From contig CM046311.1 in the NCBI GenBank assembly GCA_025267735.1, forward strand, positions 22,218,020 to 22,282,019: DNA of 64,000 nt, written 5' to 3'. The notes beneath the pieces were generated by a model. The model was not told the origin of the DNA. It did no database searches and saw nothing but the letters and a program-made list of their open reading frames with translations. This DNA comes from Mactra quadrangularis (Eukaryota > Mollusca > Bivalvia > Venerida > Mactridae). This document shows, one piece after another, positions 1 to 12,185 of the stretch. The number at the start of each line of letters is the position of its first letter. The stretch's first letter is position 1. Made by a program: the position numbers and the translations under genes.

Positions 1-1251
1 ACCTATTATATGTATATAGAACATTTAAAACGTGACCTTAAATAGAAAGATATACATATAATTCAAACATTAAACACAGACTACCTATTTAATAAGAGAA
101 ATAAATTCATAAAACCAGCATCATTAGTTAAGTTATTCAAGATAATAACCTTAAAGATCAAAGAGACGAAATGAAATGTCATGTCTTCGTTCAAACCATA
201 TCAAGTGAATTTAGATAAACATAATAACTGCTCCCCAATGATAATATCAGCTAGTCCCTTCGATAATTAGACAAGGTCAAAAATTAAAAATTAATAAAAA
301 GTGCAACAACTTTTCCCCTTTGGTATTACTTTGACCAAAGGTCATACATTTTTTTACAGGCAAAATTTGGGTTTTGACTGACATGTTTTAAAATATTGAT
401 TAAAAATACATGCCCAGATTTTTAAGAGCAGACGCAGCATGCCTATAGAAATCATGGTCTTGAAAATGCCATCATTTTACCATCTTGGGTGATTCTTTAA
501 CCATGCATCATTAAAACACAAAAAAGTTTATTTTATAGCGTCTCGTTAAACGTAAATGACCATAAAAATATATTGCACACAAAAATTCTCCCTCGCTAGA
601 TGCTTGAGTAGGTAATAACTTGGCTTTAGTGTCATTCTATTTTGACGACCTCAATTTGAATATGATTTATGAGCCCTTTCAAATGTTTGATATCATTTTA
701 AAACCTGGTCGTTCATGCCAAAAATGCAAATAGCTTCATCAAGCTTTGAACGTGTTGTTGTAGTTTAAGAATGAATATATTGTTCAAGCAAGATGCATGA
801 AAGTGTTGTGTCCATAGCAACAATGACATTAAATGATGCATTTTGTTGTCAAGTTCTGTTTTACAATAAAATTGTCTAATTATAATACTTTCTGTGATAG
901 ATAATTATAATAACAGAAAGACAATTTTCAAAGTAGACATTTTCAATGTTTAGAGGACTCTACTGGTTGAATAATGGATCATAGATAAGTATTCAACAAT
1001 GCATACTGCACGAGTTTAAGCTCCATACCAGCAAAACAAAATGAATCAAGCCTTCCTCATGTCTTTCACTAAATTCGGCATTGTCTTAAAATTACAATGT
1101 ATTTGTAGGAATTACTTGTAAAAGCCAGTAAAGAAGTAACTAAATCTTCTGATGACCTGATGTAGTAGGAGTCTAAAATAGAATGTTGTAAAGTATATTA
1201 TAATCATAAAAAACATTTTAAAAACAGGGTCAATTTATGTTTAACTCTAGA

Positions 1252-1252
<1 letters not shown>
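1..1252. other. AT-rich non-coding stretch, nothing recognised
   Basis: No ORF of convincing length and no repeat that I can match elsewhere in the window. The sequence is AT-rich with frequent stops in all frames, as expected for intergenic or intronic animal DNA. Confidence 0.5.

Positions 1253-1290
<38 letters not shown>
1253..1290. repeat. (ATT)n microsatellite
   Basis: About a dozen uninterrupted ATT triplets. The sequence just before it does not match the LINE 3' end seen at 18549 and 46891, so this is scored as a simple microsatellite and not as a LINE tail. Confidence 0.9.
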
Positions 1291-1328
1291 GTCTACTACA
1301 AGTAAAACATAGTAAGATGGGAAAGCAT

Positions 1329-1413
1329 TATCGTGGGCTTAGTGCACAATGGTTGTAACTGACACTCTTGTTTTAACATGAGTTACAACCTTTCTGCGCT
1401 AAGCTTGCGGTAT
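1329..1413 (+). repeat. Foldback repeat family P, copy 1
   Basis: An inverted repeat of about 85 bp. The left arm runs from TATCGTGGGCTTAGTGC to GGTTGTAACT. The right arm starts AGTTACAACC and ends with the complement of the left end. A loop of about 20 nt separates them. Five more copies lie at 4670, 27988, 28121, 30283 and 40731. It is too small to encode protein. It resembles a MITE or foldback element, but I see no clear target-site duplication. Confidence 0.75.
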
Positions 1414-1715
1414 ATAGAAATACAATGTTACACCATTGTATAATATATTCACAAGGAGAATGTTACTAAAATAAAGACTATATCTGCAGAAATCTTGAGG
1501 GTTTTTATTGTACTTGTATTATCTGGTCCCACAGGCTTATCGTCACATTTTATTTCATGATATGCAAACAACAAAAACTTTGTACAGTTTTAAATAGTTT
1601 AGAATATTTTAGAGACATTTTACTGATAGCAAGGTTGGTGGTCTGGTACATTACTGTATATCTTAACATCTTTGTGTGCATTTAAAATTTCCACTTTTCA
1701 CATGGACACATTGGA

Positions 1716-1870
1716 CTGACCTGCCTAATTTCAGTGGTAGGAGGAATAATGGCCACATAAATTATTTCATGACCATTGACCAAGCTCCAAGATGGTATGT
1801 ACTGCCAAGAAATCGAACCCACGACCCCTAAATCAGTCAATGCGTGTGCTGCCGACTGAGCTAGCCGGGC
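1716..1870 (-). mobile_element. SINE family B, tRNA-Lys-like head, truncated 3'
   Basis: On the minus strand the sequence starts GCCCGGCTAGCTCAGTCGG, which matches the 5' half of a eukaryotic tRNA-Lys. An A box (1852-1863, TAGCTCAGTCGG) and a B box (1809-1819, GGTTCGATTTC) are visible. The acceptor stem does not close and the anticodon arm is diverged, so this is a SINE head and not a working tRNA. The body includes CCTCCTACCACTGA, which also occurs in the copy at 56993. The family's terminal GTGTTAAACCCAAC is missing here, so the copy is 3'-truncated. Confidence 0.7.
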
Positions 1871-4111
1871 AAGCTCTTTTTACAATACAAATCTATACAA
1901 AAATGAAAATGTTTAAAGTAAAGTGCATAAAATTCATTAAATAAAAGAAATGTACATTATGATACTAAAACATTTAAGCAAATGTGTATTTAAAAAGATT
2001 TTGGGTAAAAATGAAAAATTATTACCAATTTGAAATGCACTTGTTGTACAGTATAGTCAACATAAAAGGGATGTTTAATTCATCAGAAGATTTAGGAACC
2101 TTTAACTTGTCTAAATATACTTATAAATATTATAATATATACATAATTATACTGTTAAATACATTCACATGACAATAAATACATATTTATTGTGACATCA
2201 CAACATTTAAATCTGTGTTTACTTATATTTATTCACTTGGTTCAAAGTTACTTTTTGCACCAGTGAATCCTTGAACTCAGGTTCTAACAATAACTGTTAA
2301 AAGCACCGAACATGGTACAGTTCAAATTGAGAGGAAAGAATCCACTATTTTTAAAAACTGGCTCAAAGTTATAAGCAAGATATAATCGTGCCAATAGGTA
2401 AGTTAAATCCTAAATGATGGAAATTTTACTTGCGCTACAAAAGGATTCAAAACGTATATTTGCATCGACATCACATTAGTTCAAACTTCGGATTATATCA
2501 AACGGCCATTCATCATTCATATGTAACCCTAAATTACTCATAAGAATTACATAACATTATAATGCAGTGCAATAATTTAGTTGCACTGCAGTTTGTATAG
2601 TGCAACTGTGAAAATGGCGGGTTCATGCACCCAAGAACCCTTTGTCAAATTTGTTAAATTTGCCCAGTTCAAAGTAGTCACTGATGCCTATAATCACTGA
2701 AACAATGTCGTGTGAAATTAAAATCACAGAGAAAATAAATATCACAGTAACAAATTTTGTAGTTTTCTCTTTTCAACAAACAAGACTTCCATAAAAACAA
2801 AAGATTAGAGAGAAGTTTTAACAACTCCCTAAATGTCACAGATGAATCAGAGCTTAATTGCTTGAGTGTAATTTTTATTCCATAACAATTAAAGGGCTGT
2901 GTTTTAGGGGACTTTGAAATTAGCCAAAAGGTCAAAATACTAAAATCAAGAGAACAGATTCAAATTACAACTAGTACATGTCATATATCATGTGTTCGTT
3001 AAAAAATACTATGTCATTATTATATAACTAAAGTTCATCCCCGAAACAAAGGCCCCTCATTTTTATTCAACAAAAAAATTTGAAAAAAATCCCATGAGTT
3101 TAGAGAAAAAATAGATTGGTTCACGCACACATTTATACCGACCCACTAAACTGCATGCCATGAAAATATGAAAATTGAAAATCTCCCTTCTCCCTCTGAA
3201 TATTTGACACTTCATTGTCTAACAAAAAAAACATCTTGGATAAAAAAAAATGTTAACGTCCACCGAGACATGACATTTACGAGCAAAATCTGCATAAAAT
3301 TTGCTTGCATATTTCCTCACATCAAAAGGTGTAAATTTAACGGCCCACGAAAAGTCCAAAGGCGAAGATGCTAGTCAATTATGATATATCGCACTGACAT
3401 TTAGTGGTGTAACAATTTGTTGTCGCGAAACCGACATGGAAAAATGATAATCGTAACATGTAAACAACAATTGGGTTATTCGTCTCTCATTTAGTGTCAA
3501 CATAGTCGGGGTTTGAGAGTTATGTTACGAGGTGACATTAATTCTTGAGATGTCATAGCAATCGTAGGTCATTATAGTTAATTTATAATGAAAAACAAAA
3601 CTATATATGTATATGTTAATAAGTGTTCTGGCAAGATAAATGGAAGGTACAGTTACAGATTTGTAACATACATATCTTGTCTTATATCTGCATTCAGGCT
3701 TGAATGGTTCACGATAATGACTACATTCTAAAGTGCAAATGTAAATGAAATCGATCAACAAACAAAATTCCTTAGATCTACAGTTGGAAAAAATATAGTG
3801 CAGCACAAAGTAGTCTTATTTTGATTCAAACAGCTAGTTGGCAAACTATGAGTTTAGTTAAAGTTTAGATTAAAGAGATTCGAAGTGCATCATTCTTGAA
3901 ACAGAATATATAAGTTTAGAACCAGTAAAAGACCTTCAATTAGTTTTAGAGTTCACACTTAATTCAAATATTAATAATATCTTAAACTGCATGGATTGGT
4001 AACATTGTTATTAAATGAGGAGATACTAAAAACAAACAAAGTGACGAAAATACAATAGACCTTTTCGGTGTCTGATGTGATATTACCAAACATTAGGACT
4101 TGCACAGACAG
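1871..4111. other. Non-coding, one short perfect hairpin
   Basis: No gene recognised. Small ORFs at 1984-2172, 2678-2935, 3168-3374 and 3525-3806 have no domain-like pattern and look like chance. The one structured item is a perfect 10-bp inverted repeat, TGCAGTGCAA (2563-2572) and TTGCACTGCA (2581-2590), with an 8-nt loop. Confidence 0.5.
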
Positions 4112-4165
4112 ACTGACCACCATCATAACTGACCATCAACACTGACCATCAACAATGACCATCAT
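4112..4165. repeat. Short minisatellite, unit about 14-15 bp
   Basis: Three to four imperfect units based on CTGACCATCAACA. This is a local slippage-type array. Confidence 0.7.
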
Positions 4166-4269
4166 ATTATCATTTATCAGGCAGTAACACAATGCAAGCA
4201 GTTACATAATAATAATGATAACATAAAGTCAATGGTCAACAGCTGCTGTCCATACCATACATGTATATA

Positions 4270-4491
4270 GACCACTGGTCATTTTAAATATTAAAGTGAA
4301 ACCTCTCTTTACAGACAGTGTTCTCTTTAAAATGACCACTTCTTAACAAGAGCCACCTCACTTCTCCCTCCCATGGAAAATTATCCCTCCCTATATTTGC
4401 CACTTTTCTGAATAATAAACTGAGGTTTCATAGCAAAAAACAACAGTCAATTTAGCTTTACCGTGGCCAGTAGTGACCAGTGGTCAGTCTG
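4270..4491. repeat. Possible foldback element with nested inverted repeats
   Basis: TGGTCATTTTAAA (about 4277-4289) is complemented by TTTAAAATGACCA (about 4326-4338). GTGGTCAGTCTGT near 4479 is the complement of ACAGACTGACCAC near 4107. The nested inverted repeats suggest a degraded foldback or MITE-like element. I see no second copy or target duplication, so the boundaries and class are uncertain. Confidence 0.35.
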
Positions 4492-4669
4492 TTTATCTAC
4501 ATATCTATTTAACACTTTTATCAATAAGTATAAATAAACAAACATGTAACAGAATGTAACATATGGTCATTTATTATCATTGAAACTATTTCACATGATA
4601 TAGTCAGAAAGGTTTTACAAGTTCATTTGCCTAGTTTATTTACCAGTATTCAAGTATGTTATACATAGA

Positions 4670-4746
4670 GCGGGTTTAGCGCTAAACAGTTGAAACTCAC
4701 TCTTTATATATGTTGAGTTACAACTGTTTTCCACTTAACCTGCAAA
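4670..4746 (+). repeat. Foldback repeat family P, copy 2
   Basis: Same layout as copy 1. The left arm contains GCGGGTTTAGCGC and ACTCACTC. The right arm contains GAGTTACAACTGTTTT and AACCTGC. The loop (tttatatatgt) is close to that of copy 3. The outer few bases are diverged. Confidence 0.7.
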
Positions 4747-6460
4747 GATTGGTTGATGTATGAAAATATTGTTGTGTTTTATTTTGTCACTGATTAAGTA
4801 AAAGATTTCTAAGATTATACAATGTTCTATGCCTACACGAAGTCCTCATTCAAAAACACAGAGTCCTCATACTAAAGGGAAAGTTTCTAAGCATTTTATA
4901 TTTTATAAGGGCCCGAGTGTCCTCCCGTGCTGCCAAGGGCTCAGTAAATAAAATACAGAGCTCAACATTAATATTTAAAGTAGGCTTCCCCATTGGACAA
5001 AAAGCTATATATTTCAATGGTCCAATATAAATGTTTGCCAGCAGTACCGTAATAACTGCCCAAACCCAAATAATTTAGGTTGTCAGGAACAATCGGGACA
5101 ACCTTTAATGTCAAGCCCAGAAGTAAGTTCAAATCGGCACAGTCTATCAAGTTAAAAAGTATAATACATAATATACCAATCCTTATCCTGGACACAAAAC
5201 AGTTCAAAATGATTGTGCAATCTAATACAAAATAAACATGGCTGATCATTGACAAGAGTTCATTATTCAATTCTTTATATTTTTTCCCAAGTAAACAGAA
5301 GAATAAAAGAAGCTCTTCACAAGTGAAGGTGGGAGTATACAAGTCCATCATTTAGATAGACAGTCAAATTTAATTTGCTATCTATTTCAATGTCATACCC
5401 ATCAATTAGATTTCGTAACTGCAAATTTTTGGGCGTCAGAAATATGGAGTGAATGAAATTGTGGGGGAAATTTTAGACTTCTTTGTCCTGAATAACCCAA
5501 AGTTGGGTTAGAGTTTAGACTTACACTAACAATCTGTGGTAAACAAAGACAAATTGACAAGACTATGATGCATTCATGACTTAGTAAGCAGACCTAAACA
5601 ACATTCAAGTTTCAAAGTTAACACAGTAAAATACATATATAACTTAATACCTATGAATGTAAGGGCAGTAGTCATGTGGCTAAATCAGCTCTTGAATACC
5701 CAACAGTGGCACTGCTTATTTCCTTAAGCCCCAAAAAATATACCTGCAATTGCTTCACTACGCCAAGAGTAAACGGGGAACCAATGCCAGTGGTATAATT
5801 CTGCCAATTTGTCAGCTGCACATAGACCAGATAAAAGGGTTCCCAAGTGCATCAGAAATAGGCATAATAGCTGTAACGTCTGTGAATGTGCATCAGAATG
5901 AAACTTAATATTATTAATGCAATTTTCTATCTAAACAATACAACTACAAAAAAAGTACATGTACTAAGTTATATTGCTATGAAGCAATCTAAAAATAAAG
6001 GAAAAGTCAACCTATATTAATACCCTGTATTAATAAAAGAAGAAAATATTATTCTTTGAGCATTTTCATAGTTTCAGGAATATTAAAATTGAGACGTTAC
6101 AACACCATATGTTATGTAATGTGATAAGAGTAACGCTTCATTGACATTAATATACAATACATAACAAAATAAATACAAGCTTATTTACGCAACTGATCTT
6201 TTATTATGATACAATGCATCTTGGGGTTTAATTTCTGGATACTTTCCTACTATTTCTAACATTCCTAACTAATTTCCTGATATTTCTAATGCTCCAAACT
6301 TACAGAATTAAAGTTATATCTAAAATTACTCCATAAGTTCTGAGGTATTATTAGTTTAAGAATCAATGTTAAAACCTTTAGTAATATCAAATTTTCAACA
6401 AGAAAAAGAATAACAGATTCATAATTTTGAAACACTGTACATAATACAGCAGTTCCATTA
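4747..6460. other. Non-coding stretch with one unsupported 127-codon ORF
   Basis: The minus-strand ORF at 4968-5351 is fairly long for AT-rich DNA. Its translation is rich in Leu, Ile and Tyr, has no recognisable domain, and shows no homologous neighbour or regulatory signal. I treat it as a chance ORF. Nothing else was recognised. Confidence 0.45.
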
Positions 6461-6683
6461 GATAAGCTTTCCTGGACCCATGTCAATAACCTGAGTACTC
6501 ACCTACCCTTTTACAAGGCAGGAAATTCATTCATATATAAATTATTAACGGAAGAAAATTGACATTGTCAAATTTTCATGGAAGGGTATAACCTCCCCAA
6601 GTAGGATTTGAACCCCTACCCCCTTCGGGACACAAGTTTTTCCAAATCCCAGGGCGCAACTAACTGCGCCACCGACCCAGGTT
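6461..6683 (-). mobile_element. SINE family A, copy 1 (lacks 3' tail)
   Basis: On the minus strand it has the tRNA-derived head (GGTCGGTGGCGCAGTTAG), the B-box region and a body with TTTCATGGAAGG complement and GGTAGGTGAGTACTC. It stops where other copies continue into GGCGTTAAACCCAGT plus an A-rich tail, so it is 3'-truncated. It matches the fuller copies at 40256, 45597, 53847 and 62876. Confidence 0.8.
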
Positions 6684-7007
6684 ATCAGGGGATTTAACCC
6701 ATTGGGAAAGTGGTCATAGATCTAGCTATACTTATTTTAAAACACTTAACACTTTCTAATAAATGGAGCAACTTGAACTGAGTGGTCTTAATTAGTAAGA
6801 TCAATTAATTAACATTGTCATTTAAGTTCTTTAAATTTCATAATAAAATAGAAACTTAACACTTAGGCTGAATAAAACTCATAAATTTATATTTTTTGCC
6901 TTCTTTTCTATATAATATATTTGACTTCACCAATGATATGACACCAGCTGTCATTTATACTCTCACCTCAATTAATACAATCTACCACATAGAATACTGA
7001 CTTACAA

Positions 7008-7505
7008 CAGTGGCTCAAGCAGGGGTCAAGAAAGTTCTGCCCTACCCCTAACCCCCCCAACCCCCAGCTAAAGAAAAAGCACAAAAATCATTATAATTTG
7101 GATTCAGAATAATAATATTTGGATGTAAAGACCTGGTGACCCCATTGAAAACAAGAAATGTAATGTCGAAACCACATTAAAGTCAGATTTAATGCAAAAA
7201 TTACAAAGGGAAATAATCCATAAGAAAGGCAGGTAGAGTGGTGGTTACTTTCTAATTCTATTCATCACATGGTATGCTATCATTTTATGAAGTTTCATAA
7301 AGATCTGAAATAAATGGCAAAAATATATGGTAAAGAAAAAATTTAAACGCAATTGTTAACGACACCGGCCATCCGCCCAACCGCCCGCCTGAACACCCAC
7401 CTGCCCATGTTTTGCCAAACTATTAGCCATATTTTTTCGTTGAAAAATCAGGCTAAAAACTAAAGCAGCCTTCCCCTCTCGTAGAAATTTCTGAATCAGC
7501 CACTG
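7008..7505. mobile_element. Possible non-autonomous hAT-like element
   Basis: CAGTGGCTCA at the left is mirrored by TCAGCCACTG at the right (12 bp with one mismatch, starting AACAGTGGCT). hAT superfamily elements commonly start with CAGTGGC-like termini. The interior holds a C-rich stretch near 7050 and a CCGCCC-like stretch near 7370, and no ORF. The flanking 8-mers do not match, so the target duplication is absent or decayed. Confidence 0.35.
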
Positions 7506-7800
7506 TTATTATAATCACGGCTACGAAATCTGGGGGGATCATCTGTTACTTGTTCAAGGGTTTAAATACAAATGACAATTTTCCACCTCAATGAGAATTT
7601 CCTGTCCATACAATCAGGCCTGGTAATAAGTTCATTTAAAGTAAAGTCGTGAAAAAAGACTACAAAGATTTATAGCATGAGTATTCTTGTCTTTTCTGAT
7701 CATAAAAAGTAAAAGAAACATCTATAAAGCTGTGATATTACATTGTAAGAACATTAGATACCGTGTGACTAGATATCAACCTTAAAGGAGACACATATAC

Positions 7801-7826
7801 CACCATCATCATCACATCATCATCAC
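7801..7826. repeat. Short (ATC)n-like microsatellite
   Basis: Imperfect ATC/CAC triplets over about 26 bp. Confidence 0.6.
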
Positions 7827-7957
7827 CTTTATAGCAAGATTTAATTTCATTGTCTTTTTATTAGATTTAAAAGTTTCACGGAGGACCACCAGTAAATTGG
7901 CTTGAAAACCCATAAAATTTACAGGGCTTAGTTAAAAGGCCAACTTATTATTGTTAT

Positions 7958-8025
7958 TACTAGGTTTAACACCATGTAAACACAATTTAGATTACTTAAT
8001 GGTGGACAGCATACCTAACCATGGC
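7958..8025 (-). mobile_element. SINE family A, 3'-end fragment
   Basis: Diverged copy of the family A 3' end only. ACTAGGTTTAACACCATG and the following ACACAATTTAGATTA match the complement of the family A tail. Head and body are absent. Confidence 0.6.
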
Positions 8026-8999
8026 TTTTTTAATGAGAGGAAAATTCAAAGATATGGTTGAGAAATAAAAGTTGTCAGCAATTTGAAACAAGTTCAAAAA
8101 TCGAGACTTCTATAAACATATAATCATTCTATTCCAGTTTAGAAGCTGCTGAATTATTTTAACTCCCAAGCTGTCAAATTCAATATCTGACCCCTACTCA
8201 CCCCAAAAAATAACATTCAAACAATACCCTTTTCTTTAATATGTTATAAATTTTCACGCCTCACTAGATGACAGCAGCTGCCACCGTTGTTGTCAGGTTT
8301 CTGGGTAAGGACTAAAATTGTAGTCCGACATTCAATATCAATAATTACATCTCGTTGTTTCATGTGTACATGTTAATATAAAAGACATAAACAAGCTATA
8401 TTTAGACACCTGGGTTGTTTATTGCATTAATATGATCAAATAGGATTAAAATAAATGAAACATTATTGTGAATGTTCGTTCAATAGACTACAGAACCAAA
8501 TATGGTAAATTCACAGCATGATTGACATTATTGGTAAAGATTAGATGTTGCACATTGCATGTTTGATGTAAAATATCTAATACTAGCAGTCAGCTATTGT
8601 TAGAATTCTTAAACTTGCATAAAACATTCAATAAATAGTAAACACAATATAACCATCATCAGGGCCCTTTTTCTTCATATAATAGGGGCCATTCACAGGT
8701 GCCCAAAAATCCCTTCTGAAATTTCTTTGAAATCACAAGCAGACTTCCTTAAATTTGGAGTTTAATTTTGATTTTTCATTCCAGAATTGATATTTGAAAT
8801 TGAGATCAAATTTCCCTACAAGTTCTACATAAAGTAAGGCCCCCAGGTCCCTTCCCCACATAATGAAAAATGTCCTGATCATGAGGAACGTTCATAATAC
8901 AACTAAGGACGGTCAATAAATCACTGTGAATTAAAAACTCTAATAGAAATGTAATCATTTGAAAATAATGACATTTATGAACAAAACCTGTCCATGAGG
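8026..8999. other. Non-coding, nothing recognised
   Basis: No ORF or repeat family that I can support. Confidence 0.5.
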
Positions 9000-9350
9000 T
9001 AAAAAGTCAATAGTCAATTGATATAAAGATAACAGTGACCATAAAATGTCTGGACATTGAGCAAAAATACCTTAGGAGTTACAATTATTCACAAAATTTC
9101 ATTAAGTGGCTAAAGTCAAGCAGTGACCATTTTAAGGAATTAATTTATAGTGTAAAAAAGATTGGGACAAAAAATGTCAAAATAAGATTTTCAGGTACTA
9201 TGTAACATTGACCTAGAGCAAAATAACATCAGAGGTAACCTTGCTAAACTATTGTAACATTTGACACACTAGAAATAAACATTTTACATCATCAACTGAT
9301 GTCATGCAGTGACCTTTCTTAATGTGGAGACAATACTATATAGAGAAAAG
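9000..9350. repeat. Diverged tandem duplication, unit about 165-185 bp
   Basis: Two consecutive segments share the same order of short blocks: ACATTGA then AGCAAAA then GGAGTTAC / GAGGTAAC, followed by GTCAAGCAGTGACC / GTCATGCAGTGACC. Divergence is high. The unit is non-coding. Confidence 0.5.
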
Positions 9351-9555
9351 AACTTAAAGATGGCAACATGCAGAGTAGAACCATTAATTCAGGGCAACAA
9401 GTCAACAGGGCCCTGAGATCCTCAAATTACATGTATTGACAGTGTTATTGTGTAAATGTAACATTTTTACATTCTCAAAATACCTTCTTGACTGTTTTTA
9501 TCATCATTATAGGAAAGGGCCACATCAGTTATGCAAGGAGTTCCGTAAGTGTTTT

Positions 9556-9609
9556 GCAGGACATTTCTAGCAAAAACAATTTGCAGGACATTTCAAGCAA
9601 AAACAATTC
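9556..9609. repeat. 27-bp tandem duplication
   Basis: Two units starting GCAGGACATTTC and ending AAAAACAATT. They differ at very few positions, which suggests a recent slippage event. Confidence 0.85.
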
Positions 9610-11795
9610 TTTCAGATTTAAAAGTGTTATATTAGGCAGGGAAAATGTCATGAATTTCATATTCTAAGGATTTCATATCATAAATTTTGTATATAATTCT
9701 GATCATTTCATTGGGGATCTTTACAAACCTCACAATTCACAGTCAGAGAGAGGTAACACTCATGCATTATGAAGATAAATCCAACCAAATGTTTTGAGCT
9801 CTTTAATTAGATTTGAAAACATCTATAAAACCAATGTTTTATGACCATTAAAACCAAGTATATTATACATCTAACAGTGACTTCATGTTGAGATAATAGC
9901 TTGATTGTTACAGTGATTATGAACAGTGATACAATGTAGTATAGTTATAGAGATGCTTTCAGCACTTTGATTTTATAAGGTATCCAAACCTTAACTTCTC
10001 TTTGAAAATACATGTATATGAATATACCAGAAAGTAAATCTGCCCCTATTATGTGTAATGAATATTATTGAGACCTCAATAAACTGATCTGCAATAAAAA
10101 TGAGAATTGTGAACGCAGGCGGCCGGCACAGTCCCTAATCATGCTGACTGCTTATGATTTTGAATGTATGTACAGTATATATGGTATGTAAAGGTTTTTA
10201 ACTATTTTGACACAATGAAATTAAACAAAAAACACATTCATATTCAGCTTGTATTAAACTTTGAATCCCTACATTAATAGTATTTAGGGAATTCAAAATA
10301 TTAGTTACAATTTAGGCGCATACTTGGAAAATTGAAGAAATTTCAATATTTTGTTTTAGGCTACATTGTCTAAAATTTAACATCATAACATAAATGTAGC
10401 ATCTTTATGTCTCCTGAAAGTTGAAAATTTAAAAATCTTCAAGCCCCCAGGAACTTATATAGCGCCTGAAATTCTCTTCCCATAAATATTTGTTATGTAA
10501 TATATAATATACATTTTTTCTTAAAACAACAAAAACAAATGAGAGAAAAATTTAAATTTCAACATTTTGTCACTATGGAAACAACTGTCTAGTCTAACAT
10601 GCAAATTTGACACATTTTTGGCATACACTGGGAAAAGTACACATATCCAAATGACATACATTTTAAAAACAAAAGTAAAATTATATGTTTTGCAATTTCT
10701 TTCCGTCACAAAATGTTAAAACTGTGACAGCTAGCAACATTCAGGTTAATTAAAAAAAACAAACAAAAAAAGACAAAAAAACCAAAGCGACCATTACTGA
10801 AGTGATGCAGCCAGGAGTATTTCAACATCACTTTCAGAACCTGAAAATGTCAGAATGAATCGTCCCAAGTATATGCATCAATGATGCAGGGTTGATTTGT
10901 GCATTTTATATGCAAATGGTACACCAAATAAATATAACCAGATTAGGTTGTAAATCAACTGAATATCGGAATGACTCGATAAAAGCTTGACATGCAAAAA
11001 ACCTACAAAATTGAGCGATGAATAACAGATAACATCTTTAAATAAATGAATTGAAAAGTAATTCATAGACAGTAAATTACGATACTGCACATTTTTCATG
11101 GACGTTTTTATTGGAATTAACCATGTCAAAATTATATCGTCGGATCAAATTTCAAAAAGCCGAAAAAATAATAATTTATAATGCATGATCGGTTGACAGC
11201 CAATATAAAGAAGGGTTTTCCAATGAAAATGAGTATTTGAACCAGTAATATGTTTTAACAATACTTTTTAAATACATCTTCACATTGAAGTCAAACATAG
11301 CGGTATATGGGCGAATATTATAGTACAATAAATGTATTATGCAACAAAACGTCTACGATTTTGGATAGCGATATGGTAGATTTATAACCGCATTAAGCAC
11401 CTTTGCCCTACATAATGATGGCCCCATCAATGGATCACAGGGTTGTCGTGATTTTGCACAACCTTTGATCGCAAGTTTGAATACTCGTCTGTTAACAAAT
11501 TCTTTTCATACAGTTATAAACAGTATTTACCATTTTGCCATTTTTTACATAAAAAAGGATTTGTGGATACATTAGAATTACACATAAAAATATTAAATGT
11601 GCTTACATTGATATTATGGAGACAAAAATGTCTGGTATCAATGGAGTAATATATAAATACAATAAAAGCTAAGATGAAAAATGTCCAACATTAAAGATAA
11701 ACATAAAAATGGTAATTTTCTTCAACTTTACATGTTGACCTTAATGAACTCGGCAACGCCCAGGATTCTCCTAGTGATTTGAACTCAGACATAAT
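9610..11795. other. Non-coding, nothing recognised
   Basis: Small ORFs at 10521-10709 and 10878-11129 (minus) have no domain-like content. The sequence is AT-rich throughout. Confidence 0.45.
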
Positions 11796-12185
11796 GTTAA
11801 CACATTGTAGTTAATGTTTGCAGTCTTCTATCTAGTACAAATATGGTTAGCAATAATGCTGCAGTCCCATAAACATAAAAATGACCACGAGGGCACGGGC
11901 GTACAGGCGCCGTGCGATCAAGCTGAGCAAGGACTCGAACGACCTCTTGCGTACCTGTACCGACTGTTAGGTTTTTACCAGGGTCTGTGAGATAAGCCAT
12001 GGATACACGTATCAGTTTTAAAGTCAAAATCGTGGCCGAGTATGGATTAAACTTGCATATATTCCAGCTATGGCTCCGTACGGGTGTGATGTTTTGTGCC
12101 ATCTGCGTACCGTCACCTTAATACACAAGGCTTCCCACGGCCTACAGCTGTCTGCACGTACGGGTCCGCAACAAGCCACGATTGT
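11796..12185 (-). other. GC/CpG-richer island; possible exon or promoter
   Basis: This stretch has far more G, C and CpG than its surroundings. The tetramer-like motif CGTAC recurs (around 11898, 11950, 12074, 12106 and 12158). A 101-codon minus ORF (11797-12102) ends in a hydrophobic run (GTAALLLTIFVL, residues about 79-90) that could form a membrane segment. I recognise no family. On the minus strand GTTCGAGTCC resembles a pol III B box, but no convincing A box is paired with it. A host exon, a CpG-rich promoter and an old tRNA-derived repeat all remain possible. Confidence 0.3.

Noticed and set aside
1806..1870. Functional tRNA-Lys on the minus strand
   Set aside because: The 5' half and B box match, but the anticodon arm and the 3' acceptor strand are lost and a SINE body follows.
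4968..5351. 127-codon minus-strand ORF
   Set aside because: Composition (Leu, Ile, Tyr, Cys-rich) is what AT-rich noise gives. No domain, repeat relation or start context supports it.
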